Shown here: positions 8,383 to 17,146 of the stretch, piece by piece
Layout: every line of letters begins with the position of its first letter
Numbering within the stretch: position 1 is the first letter of the stretch
Assembly (NCBI GenBank): GCA_963728975.1
Contig: CAVSMF010000001.1
Coordinates: 1,922,001 to 1,986,000, forward strand
Length of the DNA: 64,000 nt
Reading direction: 5' to 3'
From: DATFCK01 sp963728975
GTDB lineage: Bacteria; Verrucomicrobiota; Verrucomicrobiia; Chthoniobacterales; UBA10450
Notes under the pieces: generated by a model
Databases searched by the model: none
What the model saw: the letters and a program-made list of their open reading frames with translations, nothing else
Told to the model about the DNA's origin: nothing
Made by a program: the position numbers and the translations under genes

Positions 8383-9759
8383 TTGAAATTCGTTAATCTG
8401 ACCCGCCGGACCGAGATCGGCGCCAATTCCTATTATTTGGAAGGAGACGGGTATCGACTCGTGCTCGACTGCGGGATGCACCCAAAGTTCGAGGGCGAAG
8501 ACGCGCTCCCGAATTTCAAACCGCTTCAAGACCGGCCGCTCGATGCGATTCTGGTCTCGCACGCCCATCAGGACCACATCGGGACATTGCCGGTTTTGAT
8601 GCGGCGACAACCTAACGCACGAGTTTTCATGCCGGAAGCGACGGCGGCCATCGGAGACGTCCTTCTGCATAATTCGGTCAACGTGATGACGCGCCAGCGG
8701 GAAGAGCTCGGGGTCACGCTCTATCCGTTGTTCACCCATCGGGAAACCGAGCGGGCCGCGGATATGTGGCAATCCTGTCCGATGCGTCAGCGGATGGCGT
8801 TATCCGGCGAGCGCGTGTCGGCCCGGGAATCGGATGCGATGACATTCGAGTTTTTCGACGCCGGTCACGTGCTTGGTTCCTCCGGAGTTCTGCTCCGGAC
8901 GCGGGAAGGCACGGTTTTTTACACTGGTGACGTCAACTTCGACGATCAAACCATCATGGAATCAGCGGTTTTCCCGGAGGACAAGGTCGATGTGTTGATC
9001 ATGGAATGCACCCGGGGCGATCATGCCATCTCCGCAGATTGGACCCGGGCAGGCGAAGAGCGCCGCCTGGCCGAGGCAATAGGCCAGGTGTTCGCCCAGG
9101 GGGGATGTGTTTTGATCCCGGTCTTCGCCATCGGTAAAACCCAGGAATTGCTGGCCATGCTCTACAAATTCCGGCGCGAAAATCTCCTGCTCGATTTCCC
9201 GATCTACATTGGCGGTCTGAGTTCAAAGATGACCAATATTTACGATGCCCGGGCCAAAATGAGCCGGCGTCAGCTCTCGCATCTGCAATTGATGGACGAG
9301 GTCGCGCCATTCGTCTTGAACGGCCAGACAATTCGCGACGCCCCGGCCCGGCCCGGCCGCGTCTACGCCCTTTCCAGCGGGATGATGACAGCCAAGACTC
9401 TCTCCAATATTTTTGCCAGGCGGATTGTCGAAAATCCGCGGCACTCCATTTTATTTGTCGGCTACGCCGATCCGCTTTCGCCGGCCGGGATTTTGCGGGA
9501 CGCGAAACCGGACGACGAGATTGCGCTCGATCCGGATGAGCCGCCTCAGCGGTTGCGATGTCAGCGCGGCCAATTTCAATTCAGCGCGCACGCCTCCCGC
9601 GAATCGCTCATTGCCTACGCGAAAAAGGTTTCACCCAGGAAGGTTGTTTTGGTGCACGGCGACCCGGCGGCGGTCGCCTGGATCCACGCCAAGTTGATGG
9701 TGGACCTTCCGGGCTCGGAAATAATCGTGCCGGTCCCGGGAGTGGAGATTGAGCTGTAG
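8383..9759 (+). CDS. metallo-beta-lactamase-fold beta-CASP RNA nuclease (CPSF/YSH1-like)
   Basis: 458 residues. Motif 2 of the MBL fold is SHAHQDHIGTLP near residue 66. Further metal ligands lie in DAGHVLGSSGV (His) and FYTGDV (Asp). The beta-CASP cap follows (CTRGDH, then VFAIGKTQELL, SSGMMTAKTLS), with the C-terminal His motif FSAHASRESL and VLVHGDP. These proteins are zinc-dependent RNA endo/exonucleases acting in RNA processing and decay. The only sensible start is TTG at 8383, giving the family-like MKFVNLTRRTEIGANSY. The frame stays open further upstream without an ATG. Confidence 0.9.
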   Translation: MKFVNLTRRTEIGANSYYLEGDGYRLVLDCGMHPKFEGEDALPNFKPLQDRPLDAILVSHAHQDHIGTLPVLMRRQPNARVFMPEATAAIGDVLLHNSVNVMTRQREELGVTLYPLFTHRETERAADMWQSCPMRQRMALSGERVSARESDAMTFEFFDAGHVLGSSGVLLRTREGTVFYTGDVNFDDQTIMESAVFPEDKVDVLIMECTRGDHAISADWTRAGEERRLAEAIGQVFAQGGCVLIPVFAIGKTQELLAMLYKFRRENLLLDFPIYIGGLSSKMTNIYDARAKMSRRQLSHLQLMDEVAPFVLNGQTIRDAPARPGRVYALSSGMMTAKTLSNIFARRIVENPRHSILFVGYADPLSPAGILRDAKPDDEIALDPDEPPQRLRCQRGQFQFSAHASRESLIAYAKKVSPRKVVLVHGDPAAVAWIHAKLMVDLPGSEIIVPVPGVEIEL

Positions 9760-9818
9760 CGGCGCTCTATGAGCGTCGCATTAATTTCAGCATTTCAGCG
9801 GCGCCCTACAAAGAGAGG

Positions 9819-10014
9819 GAGAATGCGGCGGTCATAGAGTGGCGCTACAAAGAGAGTGGTCCGCTGAATACGCTAAGAAATGCGTAACCGGTTTGAGAAT
9901 GCGGCGGTCACAGAGTGGCGCTACAAATAGATGGGGAGAGTGGTCCGCTAGATCGGCTAAGAAATGCACAACCGGTTTGAGAATGCGGCGGTCATAGACC
10001 GCCGCTACAAAGAA
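9819..10014. repeat. 84-base tandem repeat, about 2.4 copies, upstream of xthA
   Basis: The unit contains GTGGTCCGCT, then GCTAAGAAATGC, AACCGGTTTGAGAATGCGGC, and ends with GGCGCTACAAA. GTGGTCCGCT is at 9856 and 9940, a period of 84. A partial copy leads the array. The last copy ends a few bases before the xthA start. Each unit can fold, as GCGGCGGTCATAGACCGCCGC in the last copy shows. Confidence 0.85.
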
Positions 10015-10020
10015 TGAAGG

Positions 10021-10785
10021 ATGAAAATCGCTTCCTGGAATATTAATTCTCTGCGGAAACGGCAGGACCGCTTGTTCGCCTGGCTGGAGAAAACCAGACC
10101 GGACGTGGTTTGTTTGCAGGAAACCAAATGCCCGGACGACCAATTTCCTGTTCTGGCGCTCCGGGCTGCGGGTTATTTCTCCGCCTATCACGGAGAGAAG
10201 TCCTACAACGGGGTTGCGATTCTCTCCCGGTCCGAACCGAGCGACGTCCGCGCTTCATTGTGCGACGAGGTGGAAGACCCGCAGGCGCGGGTGATCGCCG
10301 CTACCATCGAGCGGGTGCGGGTCTACTCGATCTATGCCCCGAACGGGCAGGCTGTCGGCTCACCCGCCTACCAATACAAGCTGAAATGGTACGGCCGTTT
10401 GCGCGATTGCATTTCCCGGGAGAAACAGCGCGACCTGATTGTCTGCGGCGACTTCAATGTTGCGCCGGAAGATATCGATGTGCACGACCCGCAGCTCTGG
10501 CGAGGCGCCATCATGTGTTCGGAAGGGGAACGCGCCGCTTTCCGCGAATTGTGCGCGGTGGGATTGGTCGATACGTTTCGGCTGCACCACAACGAAGCCG
10601 GCCTGTTCAGCTGGTGGGATTATCGGATGCTTGCCTTTCCCAAGAACCGGGGGCTGCGCATCGACGCAATTCTGGCGAGCAAATCGCCGGCCCAAAAGTG
10701 TATTGGCGCCGGGATCGATCGTGATATGCGAAAAGGTCACGAGCCGTCCGATCACGCGCCGGTCTGGGCGGAGTTTGGAAAATAA
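10021..10785 (+). CDS. xthA: exodeoxyribonuclease III (AP endonuclease)
   Basis: 254 residues, the usual length. The conserved motifs are all present: SWNINSLRKR, VVCLQETK (metal Glu), VYSIYAPNG (active-site Tyr), CGDFNVAPEDIDVH (Asp/Asn), LRIDAILAS and the C-terminal SDHAPV with the catalytic His. The enzyme cuts 5' of abasic sites and removes 3' blocking groups in base excision repair. It starts directly after a tandem repeat and has no operon partner. The sequence looks intact. Confidence 0.95.
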   Translation: MKIASWNINSLRKRQDRLFAWLEKTRPDVVCLQETKCPDDQFPVLALRAAGYFSAYHGEKSYNGVAILSRSEPSDVRASLCDEVEDPQARVIAATIERVRVYSIYAPNGQAVGSPAYQYKLKWYGRLRDCISREKQRDLIVCGDFNVAPEDIDVHDPQLWRGAIMCSEGERAAFRELCAVGLVDTFRLHHNEAGLFSWWDYRMLAFPKNRGLRIDAILASKSPAQKCIGAGIDRDMRKGHEPSDHAPVWAEFGK

Positions 10786-10889
10786 AAGGTTTGCCCGCGA
10801 AATACGCCAATGGACGCGAAAACGGCCGGGCATCTGGGCGGCGCCCGCGACGTCCAGCTCTGGAGGTATCGCAATCCAGGAGAAAATTC

Positions 10890-11085
10890 AGTGCTTAAAC
10901 TGCGCATCCACGCACCCGGTTGCCGGCGGGGGCGCCGGCAACTGCACGCGGGGGCGCGTGCGCTCCCCGAGTCCTGCCGATGGGTCTGTCCTGGTTTGTA
11001 GCGAGTTGGTTTGTAGCCACGTGCCTGTGGCACGTGCGCGCACGGCCCGCAGGGCCGTGGCTACATTGCAACATTGGGATGGCGG
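10890..11085. repeat. palindromic repeat cluster with cruciform-like double hairpin
   Basis: GTAGCCAC at 11013 pairs with GTGGCTAC ending at 11064. Between them sit two perfect 8-bp hairpins, CACGTGCC-TGT-GGCACGTG (11018-11036) and CACGGCCC-GCA-GGGCCGTG (11041-11059). The array at 57731-57857 is the same type. The rest of the gap between xthA and the membrane protein gene is GC-rich and shows no gene. Confidence 0.8.
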
Positions 11086-11155
11086 CAAAGCCGCAAACTG
11101 ATAGCATCGCGCGCGGAGCGCACGATCCACCGCTCGCTCTTTCCGAGTCATCCCG

Positions 11156-12727
11156 TTGAAAACTGATCTCCGCGTTTCCTTTTCCCGACTGTTGTCTGGA
11201 GTAAATGGACAACCGATTACCCATTTTTGGGCGAGAAAATGGTTTTTGCGCGGGCTCGGCCTGGTTTATCTCATTGCTTTCATCTCGTTATGGGTGCAGG
11301 TGGACGGGTTGATTGGCAGGAACGGCGTTTTGCCCGTGGCCGATTTTCTTTCCGCTGTTCGCCAGCAAATCGGTCCTCGCGCTTTCTCGCTCCTGCCGAC
11401 CCTTTGCTGGTTCAATCGAAGCGACGCCTTTCTTCATTTTCTTTGCGGCAGCGGCGTTGTGCTATCGCTCCTGCTGATTTTGGGATTTGTCCCGGTGATC
11501 TCCCTGGTTCTCCTTTTCGTTTCCTATCTTTCCCTCACCATCGCCGGACAAACTTTTTTCAGTTTCCAATGGGATATCCTGCTTCTGGAAACTGGTTTTC
11601 TGGCAATCTTTTTTGCTCCCTGGCAGTTCCGGTGGAAATGGAGCGGCAAGGCTGCGTCCCTGGCTGTTTCCGGCGCCGGGCTGTTTTTGCTCCAGTTCCT
11701 TTTGTTCAAGCTCATGTTTATGTCGGGCGTGGTTAAGCTCACCAGCGGTGACGATTGCTGGGCGAATTTAACCGCGCTCGATTACCATTATTGGAGTCAG
11801 CCGCTGCCGACCATGTTCGCCTGGTGGGCGGACAAGACTCCCCAGTGGATCAAGGAATTCTCGGTCGCGTTTTGTCTTTTTGTTGAAATCATCGTGCCGT
11901 TTTTTATCTGGGCGCCGCGCCGGTTCCGGCTGATAGCGGCGGCCTTGCTGATTTTTCTCCAGCTCGGGATTGCGATTACGGGCAGTTATTGCTTCTTCAA
12001 TCTGCTGACGATCGTTTTGTGTTTGCTCTTGATTGACGACGTAACGGTGGAAAGGGCGCGCCGAGCGTTGCGCCTGAAAAAGAAGGAGGGGCGCGCTCCA
12101 GCGAGCCCGGTAACGGCGTCGTCGCGGGAGGTCGGCCCTCCGTCGCGCCGGATGACTGCGGTGGGGCAAAGAGCGATTGGGTGGACGGTGCTGGTCATCA
12201 GCTTGCCGTTCAATGGCTGGCTCCTTTTCAGCGCCTTCAAGCCCGAGGTGGAGCCGCCCCGCCCGATCGCATCTGCCTTTCAACTGATCGATCCGTTCCG
12301 GATAATCAACGGCTATGGCCTTTTCCGGGTGATGACCAAAGATCGCCGTGAAATTATCATCGAAGGCAGCGCGAACGGGATCGACTGGGCGGCTTATGAG
12401 TTTAAATGGAAACCAGGCAACGTGGATCGGGCGCCGGGATGGTGCGCGCCGCATCAGCCCCGGCTCGACTGGCAGATGTGGTTCGCGGCTTTGAGTCCGC
12501 CGGAGCAGAATCCATGGTTTCTTCGGTTGCTGGTTTGTCTGCTGGAAAACAAGCCGGCTGTTACCGGATTGTTAGGCACAAACCCGTTTCCGGAAACCGG
12601 TCCACGTTATATTCGAGCGGAATTTTACCGGTATCGGTTTACGACGATCGAGGAACGCCGGCGCACCGGAGCGTGGTGGAGGCGACAGGAATTAGGGGAA
12701 TACGTGCCGACCGTTTCATTGAAATAG
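11156..12727 (+). CDS. lipase maturation factor (LMF)-family polytopic membrane protein
   Basis: 523 residues. The N-terminal two-thirds has about eight hydrophobic segments. The C-terminal region carries the LMF-like block FRIINGYGLFRVMT, then REIIIEGSANGIDW, then WAPHQPRLDWQMWFAAL (here with WCAPHQP), and ends with YRYRFTTIEER. Animal LMF1 helps lipases fold in the ER; bacterial relatives are uncharacterised. Start is TTG at 11156, with no ATG before residue ~170. A charged, low-complexity loop near residues 305-340 (KKKEGRAPASPV onward) is GC-rich and repeat-like and may be an acquired insert. Confidence 0.85.
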   Translation: MKTDLRVSFSRLLSGVNGQPITHFWARKWFLRGLGLVYLIAFISLWVQVDGLIGRNGVLPVADFLSAVRQQIGPRAFSLLPTLCWFNRSDAFLHFLCGSGVVLSLLLILGFVPVISLVLLFVSYLSLTIAGQTFFSFQWDILLLETGFLAIFFAPWQFRWKWSGKAASLAVSGAGLFLLQFLLFKLMFMSGVVKLTSGDDCWANLTALDYHYWSQPLPTMFAWWADKTPQWIKEFSVAFCLFVEIIVPFFIWAPRRFRLIAAALLIFLQLGIAITGSYCFFNLLTIVLCLLLIDDVTVERARRALRLKKKEGRAPASPVTASSREVGPPSRRMTAVGQRAIGWTVLVISLPFNGWLLFSAFKPEVEPPRPIASAFQLIDPFRIINGYGLFRVMTKDRREIIIEGSANGIDWAAYEFKWKPGNVDRAPGWCAPHQPRLDWQMWFAALSPPEQNPWFLRLLVCLLENKPAVTGLLGTNPFPETGPRYIRAEFYRYRFTTIEERRRTGAWWRRQELGEYVPTVSLK

Positions 12728-12748
12728 GCGGCGGCGGTTTCGGAGCTA

Positions 12749-12892
12749 GACAAGATTTACAGGATTGGGTTTTGGGTCGGCAAAGGCTGATGGATCGCGT
12801 AGTTGCGGAATCCCACTGGGAGGGGCGATTTCCCAGTCGCCCCAAATCCACTTCCTTGATCCTGCAAAATCCCGTTAATCCTGTCTGCCGAC
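12749..12892. repeat. intergenic palindrome, ACAAGATTTACAGGATT family
   Basis: The left arm GACAAGATTTACAGGATT and the right arm around 12868-12890 (GTTAATCCTGTC) are inverted copies. An isolated arm (ACAGGATTTACAAGATG) lies at about 60928. There is no cargo ORF. Confidence 0.6.
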
Positions 12893-12941
12893 GGGGAGGC
12901 GGACGGGTTGAAAAAGCGGGTCTTTGCGGGTAAGTTAGAGG

Positions 12942-13160
12942 GTGCCGAAGGAAGAGCAGATCATCACTGAGGGGACGGTGACCCAGGTGTTGCCGGGCAC
13001 GATGTTTCGGGTCGATCTTCCCGGCCAACGCAACGTTCTGGCCCATATTTCGGGCAAAATGCGAAAGCATTTTATCCGCATTGTGCCGGGGGACAAGGTA
13101 TCGGTGGAGTTGTCGCCCTACGATCTGACCAAGGCCCGGATTATTTTCAGGGAACAATAG
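12942..13160 (+). CDS. infA: translation initiation factor IF-1
   Basis: 72 residues, the exact family length, with a GTG start. The OB-fold motifs are present: EGTVTQVLPGTMFRVDL, AHISGKMRKHFIRI, PGDKVSVELSPYDL and ARIIFR. IF-1 binds the ribosomal A site during initiation. It stands alone rather than in a ribosomal-protein operon. The stop is followed by a short tandem of GCGTTGAA units (13164-13195). Confidence 0.96.
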   Translation: MPKEEQIITEGTVTQVLPGTMFRVDLPGQRNVLAHISGKMRKHFIRIVPGDKVSVELSPYDLTKARIIFREQ

Positions 13161-13391
13161 GGGCGTTGAAGCGTTGAAGCGTTGAAGCGTTAAAGCGGTC
13201 AGATGCGGCAGAAGGTCGGCTGGCCCGAGTCAGGGGTTAACCAAGCCGGCGGTTCGACCCGGAGCGAAGATGGACACGCGCGTTGGGCAGCCGGCACTCG
13301 TTTCCCTGGAGAAAAGATTTATTCCGCACTGGGTTGATGATAAAGAGAACCGGACGGATATTAGGAAAAGAACTCAACTGGAGGAATATTA

Positions 13392-13715
13392 ATGCCTGAG
13401 GATAACAAAACGAATCAGAAAGCTTCTGGAAACGCAGACGCACAGGACAAATTGGAGAGCAGTAAGACCCACGCGCGCAAGGCGGCGGAAGATTTAAAAT
13501 CGGCCGCGGGCGCATTTGCCGGGGAATATCGGGGCAAGGCCGAACATGCCTGGGAAGAAGCACGGGATAAAGCCGAGCAAGCCTGGGGCGACGCTCGCGA
13601 TCGCGCCCGCACGTTTCAAGACGATGCCGAGCAATACGTTCGGGAGAATCCGACCAAAGCTGTTGTCACAGCCCTCGGAATCGGCTTTGTGCTCGGAATG
13701 ATTTTCCGGCGCTAA
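13392..13715 (+). CDS. YqjD/ElaB-like (DUF883) membrane-anchored protein
   Basis: 107 residues. A strong ribosome-binding site GGAGGAA sits 6 bases before the ATG. Residues 10-80 form a charged amphipathic coiled coil with repeated AEHAWEEARDKAEQAW-type units. The C-terminal YVRENPTKAVVTALGIGFVLGMIFRR is the single membrane anchor of YqjD/ElaB proteins. E. coli members bind ribosomes at the inner membrane in stationary phase. It heads a three-gene cluster with yqjE-like and DUF3618-like genes. Confidence 0.85.
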   Translation: MPEDNKTNQKASGNADAQDKLESSKTHARKAAEDLKSAAGAFAGEYRGKAEHAWEEARDKAEQAWGDARDRARTFQDDAEQYVRENPTKAVVTALGIGFVLGMIFRR

Positions 13716-13726
13716 CTTTTTCTTCA

Positions 13727-14157
13727 ATGGCTTTTCACACCGCGCGCTCCCGCAAGGTTGCGGGGCGTGCCGGTTTGCTTGAATCGTTGCTGGCGTTCTG
13801 CGCCGACCTTGCCGGGTTGGTGGAGAATCGTTTTGCCCTCTTTGCCAAAGAATCAAAGAGCGCAATTGTCCAGATCGTCGCCCTGGGCGTTTGTCTCTTT
13901 GCCGCACTCCTGTTTTTTACGTTTGGCTACCTCTTTCTCGTGGCCAGCGCGGTGGCGGGCTGGCGCGCCTTGCCCATCTCTCATGGGTATGGGTCGCCCT
14001 GGTCGCGGCCGGCGCTCATTTTGTGCTAGCTTTGTTTTGTCTGCTCATCGCCCGGAGCCGAATGGTCAAGCGTCCGTTCCCTGAATTGTCAGCCGAATTA
14101 AAGAAAGATCGCGAATGGCTAAGAAATCTGGAGGAAAACAGTCGTCCGACGAATTGA
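13727..14157 (+). pseudogene. YqjE-like phage-holin-superfamily (DUF1469) membrane protein, frame broken
   Basis: The gene begins at 13727 in one frame (two hydrophobic segments starting IVQIVALGVCLFAAL). Near 13955-13990 the protein continues in another frame (LSWVWVALVAAGAHFVLA, then SAELKKDREWLRNLEENSR). The second segment ends with the typical ELKKDREWL tail of the family. Adding one G to the GGG at about 13956-13958 restores one continuous protein. Either the gene is mutated or the sequence has an error. Its 3' end overlaps the next gene by 43 bases. YqjE partners YqjD and a YqjK/DUF3618 protein in envelope-stress clusters. Confidence 0.75.
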
Positions 14158-14504
14158 AAGGCGCGATCGCCCGTTCCCGGGAACGAGTCGCGCGCGACCT
14201 GCGTTCGGTGCGGGCGGAGCTGGATTTCCCGGGCAAGGTCAGGCGCTCGTTCCAGGAGAACACAGTCGCCTGGATCGGCGCTGCGGTTGCGGTGGGAACG
14301 CTGGTTGTGCTTGCAGCCACCCGAAAGAAGAAAGTTTACGTTGCTGCGAATCACAAGCCTTCGCCCCAAAGCAAATTGCTCGAAGCGGGATTTTTGTTGG
14401 GGGTGCTGAAAATCGCGGCCACCCTGGCTCGACCGGCTATTACAAAATTTCTCGAGGAAAAGGTGCGGGCATTCACGGCCGATCGTCGCCTTGGTGGAAA
14501 ATAG
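14115..14504 (+). CDS. DUF3618/YqjK-like membrane-associated protein
   Basis: 129 residues. An N-terminal basic and polar stretch (MAKKSGGKQSSDELKGAIAR) leads into an R/E-rich helix (RSRERVARDLRSVRAEL), then one membrane helix (VAWIGAAVAVGTLVVLA), a KKK linker and a second weakly hydrophobic segment near residues 85-110. It follows the yqjD- and yqjE-like genes with overlap, so it is the third gene of that cluster. The DUF3618 match is by layout and the RAEL motif rather than strong identity. Confidence 0.7.
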   Translation: MAKKSGGKQSSDELKGAIARSRERVARDLRSVRAELDFPGKVRRSFQENTVAWIGAAVAVGTLVVLAATRKKKVYVAANHKPSPQSKLLEAGFLLGVLKIAATLARPAITKFLEEKVRAFTADRRLGGK

Positions 14505-14636
14505 CGGGCTGGTGAAGAGCGTTTGCAGGGTGGTTTTTCGGGAAGAGCATCGAAAACCCCGGAGCTGCCCACGTGCGCCTGGCCCCCTGATTTGAGTTTA
14601 CGCGCGGGCCTGGGCGCATAATGATTTGGCGCGCCC

Positions 14637-15740
14637 ATGACCGCCAAATCCACGGACCAAAGCCCGCGGTCCCACCCATTGTCTCATGTTGACGAATACC
14701 TGGCTGTCGGTCAGCGGGCGGGCGCCTCGGACATCCACCTGGGGGTAAACGCTCCGCCTTTGTGGCGGTTGCATGGCATCTTGCAGCCGATCTGGCCGGA
14801 CGCGCCCCGGTTAACCGTCGATAACACCCTGGCTTTGGCGGAAGGTTTTCTTTCCGATCCGCAGAAAACGCAGTTGAACGAGCGGGGCGACGCCGACTTT
14901 GCTTACGCCAATGATCTCGGCCGGTTCCGGACCAGCGTTGTCCGGCAACGGCTCGGGATCGATCTTGTTTTCCGAATCATCAACACCCGGGTCCAGACGA
15001 TGGACGATCTCGGATTGCCGGAGCATTTGAAATTGCTTACCCGATATCAGAACGGCTTGATCCTGGTCACCGGTTCGGTTGGCAGCGGCAAATCGACGAC
15101 GCTTGCGGCATTGGTCGAGCAAATAAACATGGAACGGCGCGAGCACATCATCACCCTGGAAGACCCGATCGAGTACGTGTTTCAACCGCGAGGTTGTCAC
15201 ATCACCCAGCGCGAGGTGCATACCCATACCGTCTCCTTTGCCGCCGCCTTGCGCGGCGCGTTACGGGAAGATCCCGATGTGATCATGGTCGGCGAAATGC
15301 GGGACCTGGAAACGATCTCGCTTGCCATCACTGCGTCCGAGACCGGTCACCTGGTTCTGGGCACACTGCATACCGGAAGCGCCTCCCGCACCCTCGATCG
15401 GTTGCTCGACGTATTTCCAGTCGATCAACAGGAGCAAATCCGGGTGATGGTGAGCGAGTCGTTACGGGGCGTAATCAGTCAGCAGCTGATTCCGCGGATC
15501 GATCAACCGGGCCGTGTCCTCGCCCTGGAAACCCTGACCAACACGCCGGCAGTGGCCAACGTTATCCGGGAAGCAAAAACCTTTATGCTCCCGGGCATTA
15601 TTCAGACCGGAAAAAAGCAGGGGATGCAGTTAATGGACGAATCCCTCCTGGACCTTTACAAGCGGGGGCTGATCGACGGGGAAGAAGCTTACGCCCGGGC
15701 CGAACTGAAACAGGAAATGCGGGAACAGCTGAAGATTTAA
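14637..15740 (+). CDS. PilT/PilU-type twitching ATPase, first copy
   Basis: 367 residues. Walker A is GSVGSGKSTT near residue 144. The Asp box is LEDPIEYVF, Walker B is VIMVGEMRDLET, and the His box is LGTLHTG. The N-terminal PAS-like part holds ASDIHLG. This is the PilT clade of secretion ATPases, which power pilus retraction. The C-terminal KQGMQLMDESL matches the AIRNLIRE-like end region of PilT. It is followed by a second PilT. No pilB, pilC or pilin gene is nearby. Confidence 0.93.
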   Translation: MTAKSTDQSPRSHPLSHVDEYLAVGQRAGASDIHLGVNAPPLWRLHGILQPIWPDAPRLTVDNTLALAEGFLSDPQKTQLNERGDADFAYANDLGRFRTSVVRQRLGIDLVFRIINTRVQTMDDLGLPEHLKLLTRYQNGLILVTGSVGSGKSTTLAALVEQINMERREHIITLEDPIEYVFQPRGCHITQREVHTHTVSFAAALRGALREDPDVIMVGEMRDLETISLAITASETGHLVLGTLHTGSASRTLDRLLDVFPVDQQEQIRVMVSESLRGVISQQLIPRIDQPGRVLALETLTNTPAVANVIREAKTFMLPGIIQTGKKQGMQLMDESLLDLYKRGLIDGEEAYARAELKQEMREQLKI

Positions 15741-15863
15741 CCGCGGATTACCCGGATCGACACGGATGCAGAAACTAATTCATGAAGATCTGAGCCGAAG
15801 CATCTTTGGTGCTGCCATGGAGGTGCTGAACGTCCATCCGTGCCATCCGCGTAATCCGCGGTT
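15739..15863 (+). mobile_element. miniature inverted-repeat cassette with truncated GxxExxY ORF
   Basis: The left arm 15739-15768 starts AACCGCGGATTAC. The right arm 15835-15863 is its inverted copy, ending GTAATCCGCGGTT, with about 25 of 29 bases matching. Between them an ORF starts with ATG at 15766 inside the left arm and reads MQKLIHEDLSRSIFGAAMEV, the N-terminus of GxxExxY proteins, for about 22 residues before running into the right arm. The rest of the cargo is deleted. It fills the whole gap between the two pilT genes. Arms of the same family occur singly at about 19071 and 19970. Confidence 0.8.
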
Positions 15864-15869
15864 CGTTAT

Positions 15870-17030
15870 ATGCCTTATTTAGATCAGTTTTTGAAAGTGA
15901 TCGTCGAGCAGGGCGGATCCGATCTTCACATCGGGGAGGGGCAGCCGCCCAAGATGCGAAAACACGGCGATGTGGCGCCGATTCGGAAGGAGCCTATTCT
16001 GCGGGAGGAGGCCTCGTCCATGTTGAGCGAGGTCTGTGGCGAGCATAAGTGGAAGATCTTTGAGGAACGCGGCGATCTCGATTTTGCCTACGAGATGGAT
16101 GCGGCTTCCCGATTCCGGTGCAATTACCTGAAACAGACCAACGGCTACGGCGCGGTGTTTCGGTTGATCCCGACCAGGATCGCCAGTCTGGAAGAACTTG
16201 GGATCCCGCTGGTGGTGAAGGAGTTCGGCCATTTACGCGGCGGACTGGTGCTGGTCACGGGTCCGACCGGTTCCGGTAAGTCCACTACTTTGGCCGCGCT
16301 GATCGATTACGTGAACGAAAATTTTTCGCGGCACATTGTCACGATCGAAGAACCGATCGAGTTTGTGCATGGCAACAAGCGAAGCATTATCACCCAGCGG
16401 GAAGTCCCGGGCGATTCGATTTCTTTCCCAATCGCGCTGAAAGCGGCGCTGCGCGAGGATGCCGATATCGTGCTGGTCGGCGAGATGCGCGATCTGGAGA
16501 CGATTTCCCTGGCCCTGACCGCGGCCGAGACCGGTTTGCTGGTTTTTGGAACGTTGCACACCAATAACGCGCGCAAAACGGTGGATCGCATGGTTGACGT
16601 GTTCCCGGCTTCCCGGCAGGCCCAGGCTCGGGCCATGCTGGCGAATTCTCTCCGGGGCGTGCTTGCTCAATTGCTCCTGAAAAAAGCGGACGGAACCGGG
16701 CGCATCGCGGTCAACGAGATTCTGATCGCCAATGCCGCCGTGTCCGCGATCATCCGGGAAGGAGCCACTCAAAAACTTCAGGACGTCATTGTTTCGGGCA
16801 AAGGGCAGGGGATGCAATTCATGGACGACGCCATTTGGGCTCTGTTGCAACAGGGGACGGTTACGCCGCACGAGGCGTTCATGAAAGCAATCGACAAAAA
16901 TCGTTTCAAAAAATTTCTGCCTGCCGAAGAAGAGCATCTGAGCGATGCGGCCGGCGCCGTTCCGGACGACGAGGTCCGCGCCCCTGGTAATTTTGTCAAA
17001 CGCTCTGGGGGCCGGGCTCCGCGCAAATAG
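15870..17030 (+). CDS. PilT/PilU-type twitching ATPase, second copy
   Basis: 386 residues. Walker A is GPTGSGKSTTLAAL, the Asp box EEPIEFVH, Walker B IVLVGEMRDLET, and the His box FGTLHTNNA. The N-terminus has SDLHIGEG. It is more PilT-typical than the first copy. An extra C-terminal tail of about 35 residues (from EEHLSDAAG to the end) is acidic then basic and lacks a known motif. The pair probably forms PilT plus PilU retraction motors. The first codon lies 7 bases after the right arm of the inserted cassette. Confidence 0.93.
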   Translation: MPYLDQFLKVIVEQGGSDLHIGEGQPPKMRKHGDVAPIRKEPILREEASSMLSEVCGEHKWKIFEERGDLDFAYEMDAASRFRCNYLKQTNGYGAVFRLIPTRIASLEELGIPLVVKEFGHLRGGLVLVTGPTGSGKSTTLAALIDYVNENFSRHIVTIEEPIEFVHGNKRSIITQREVPGDSISFPIALKAALREDADIVLVGEMRDLETISLALTAAETGLLVFGTLHTNNARKTVDRMVDVFPASRQAQARAMLANSLRGVLAQLLLKKADGTGRIAVNEILIANAAVSAIIREGATQKLQDVIVSGKGQGMQFMDDAIWALLQQGTVTPHEAFMKAIDKNRFKKFLPAEEEHLSDAAGAVPDDEVRAPGNFVKRSGGRAPRK

Positions 17031-17146
17031 ATGTGGGGCAGGGTTCCAATTTGCGAACGAACCCAGGGGCAAGCCCGCCGGCCGGCCTTCTTCCTTCAGC
17101 TTTGGTCGGCAATCAGTTAGTGCCAACCTAACAACTGGAAGCAACC

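Noticed and set aside
12942..13160. cold-shock-type OB protein instead of IF-1
   Set aside because: The length and the AHISGKMRK and PYDL motifs are specific to IF-1.
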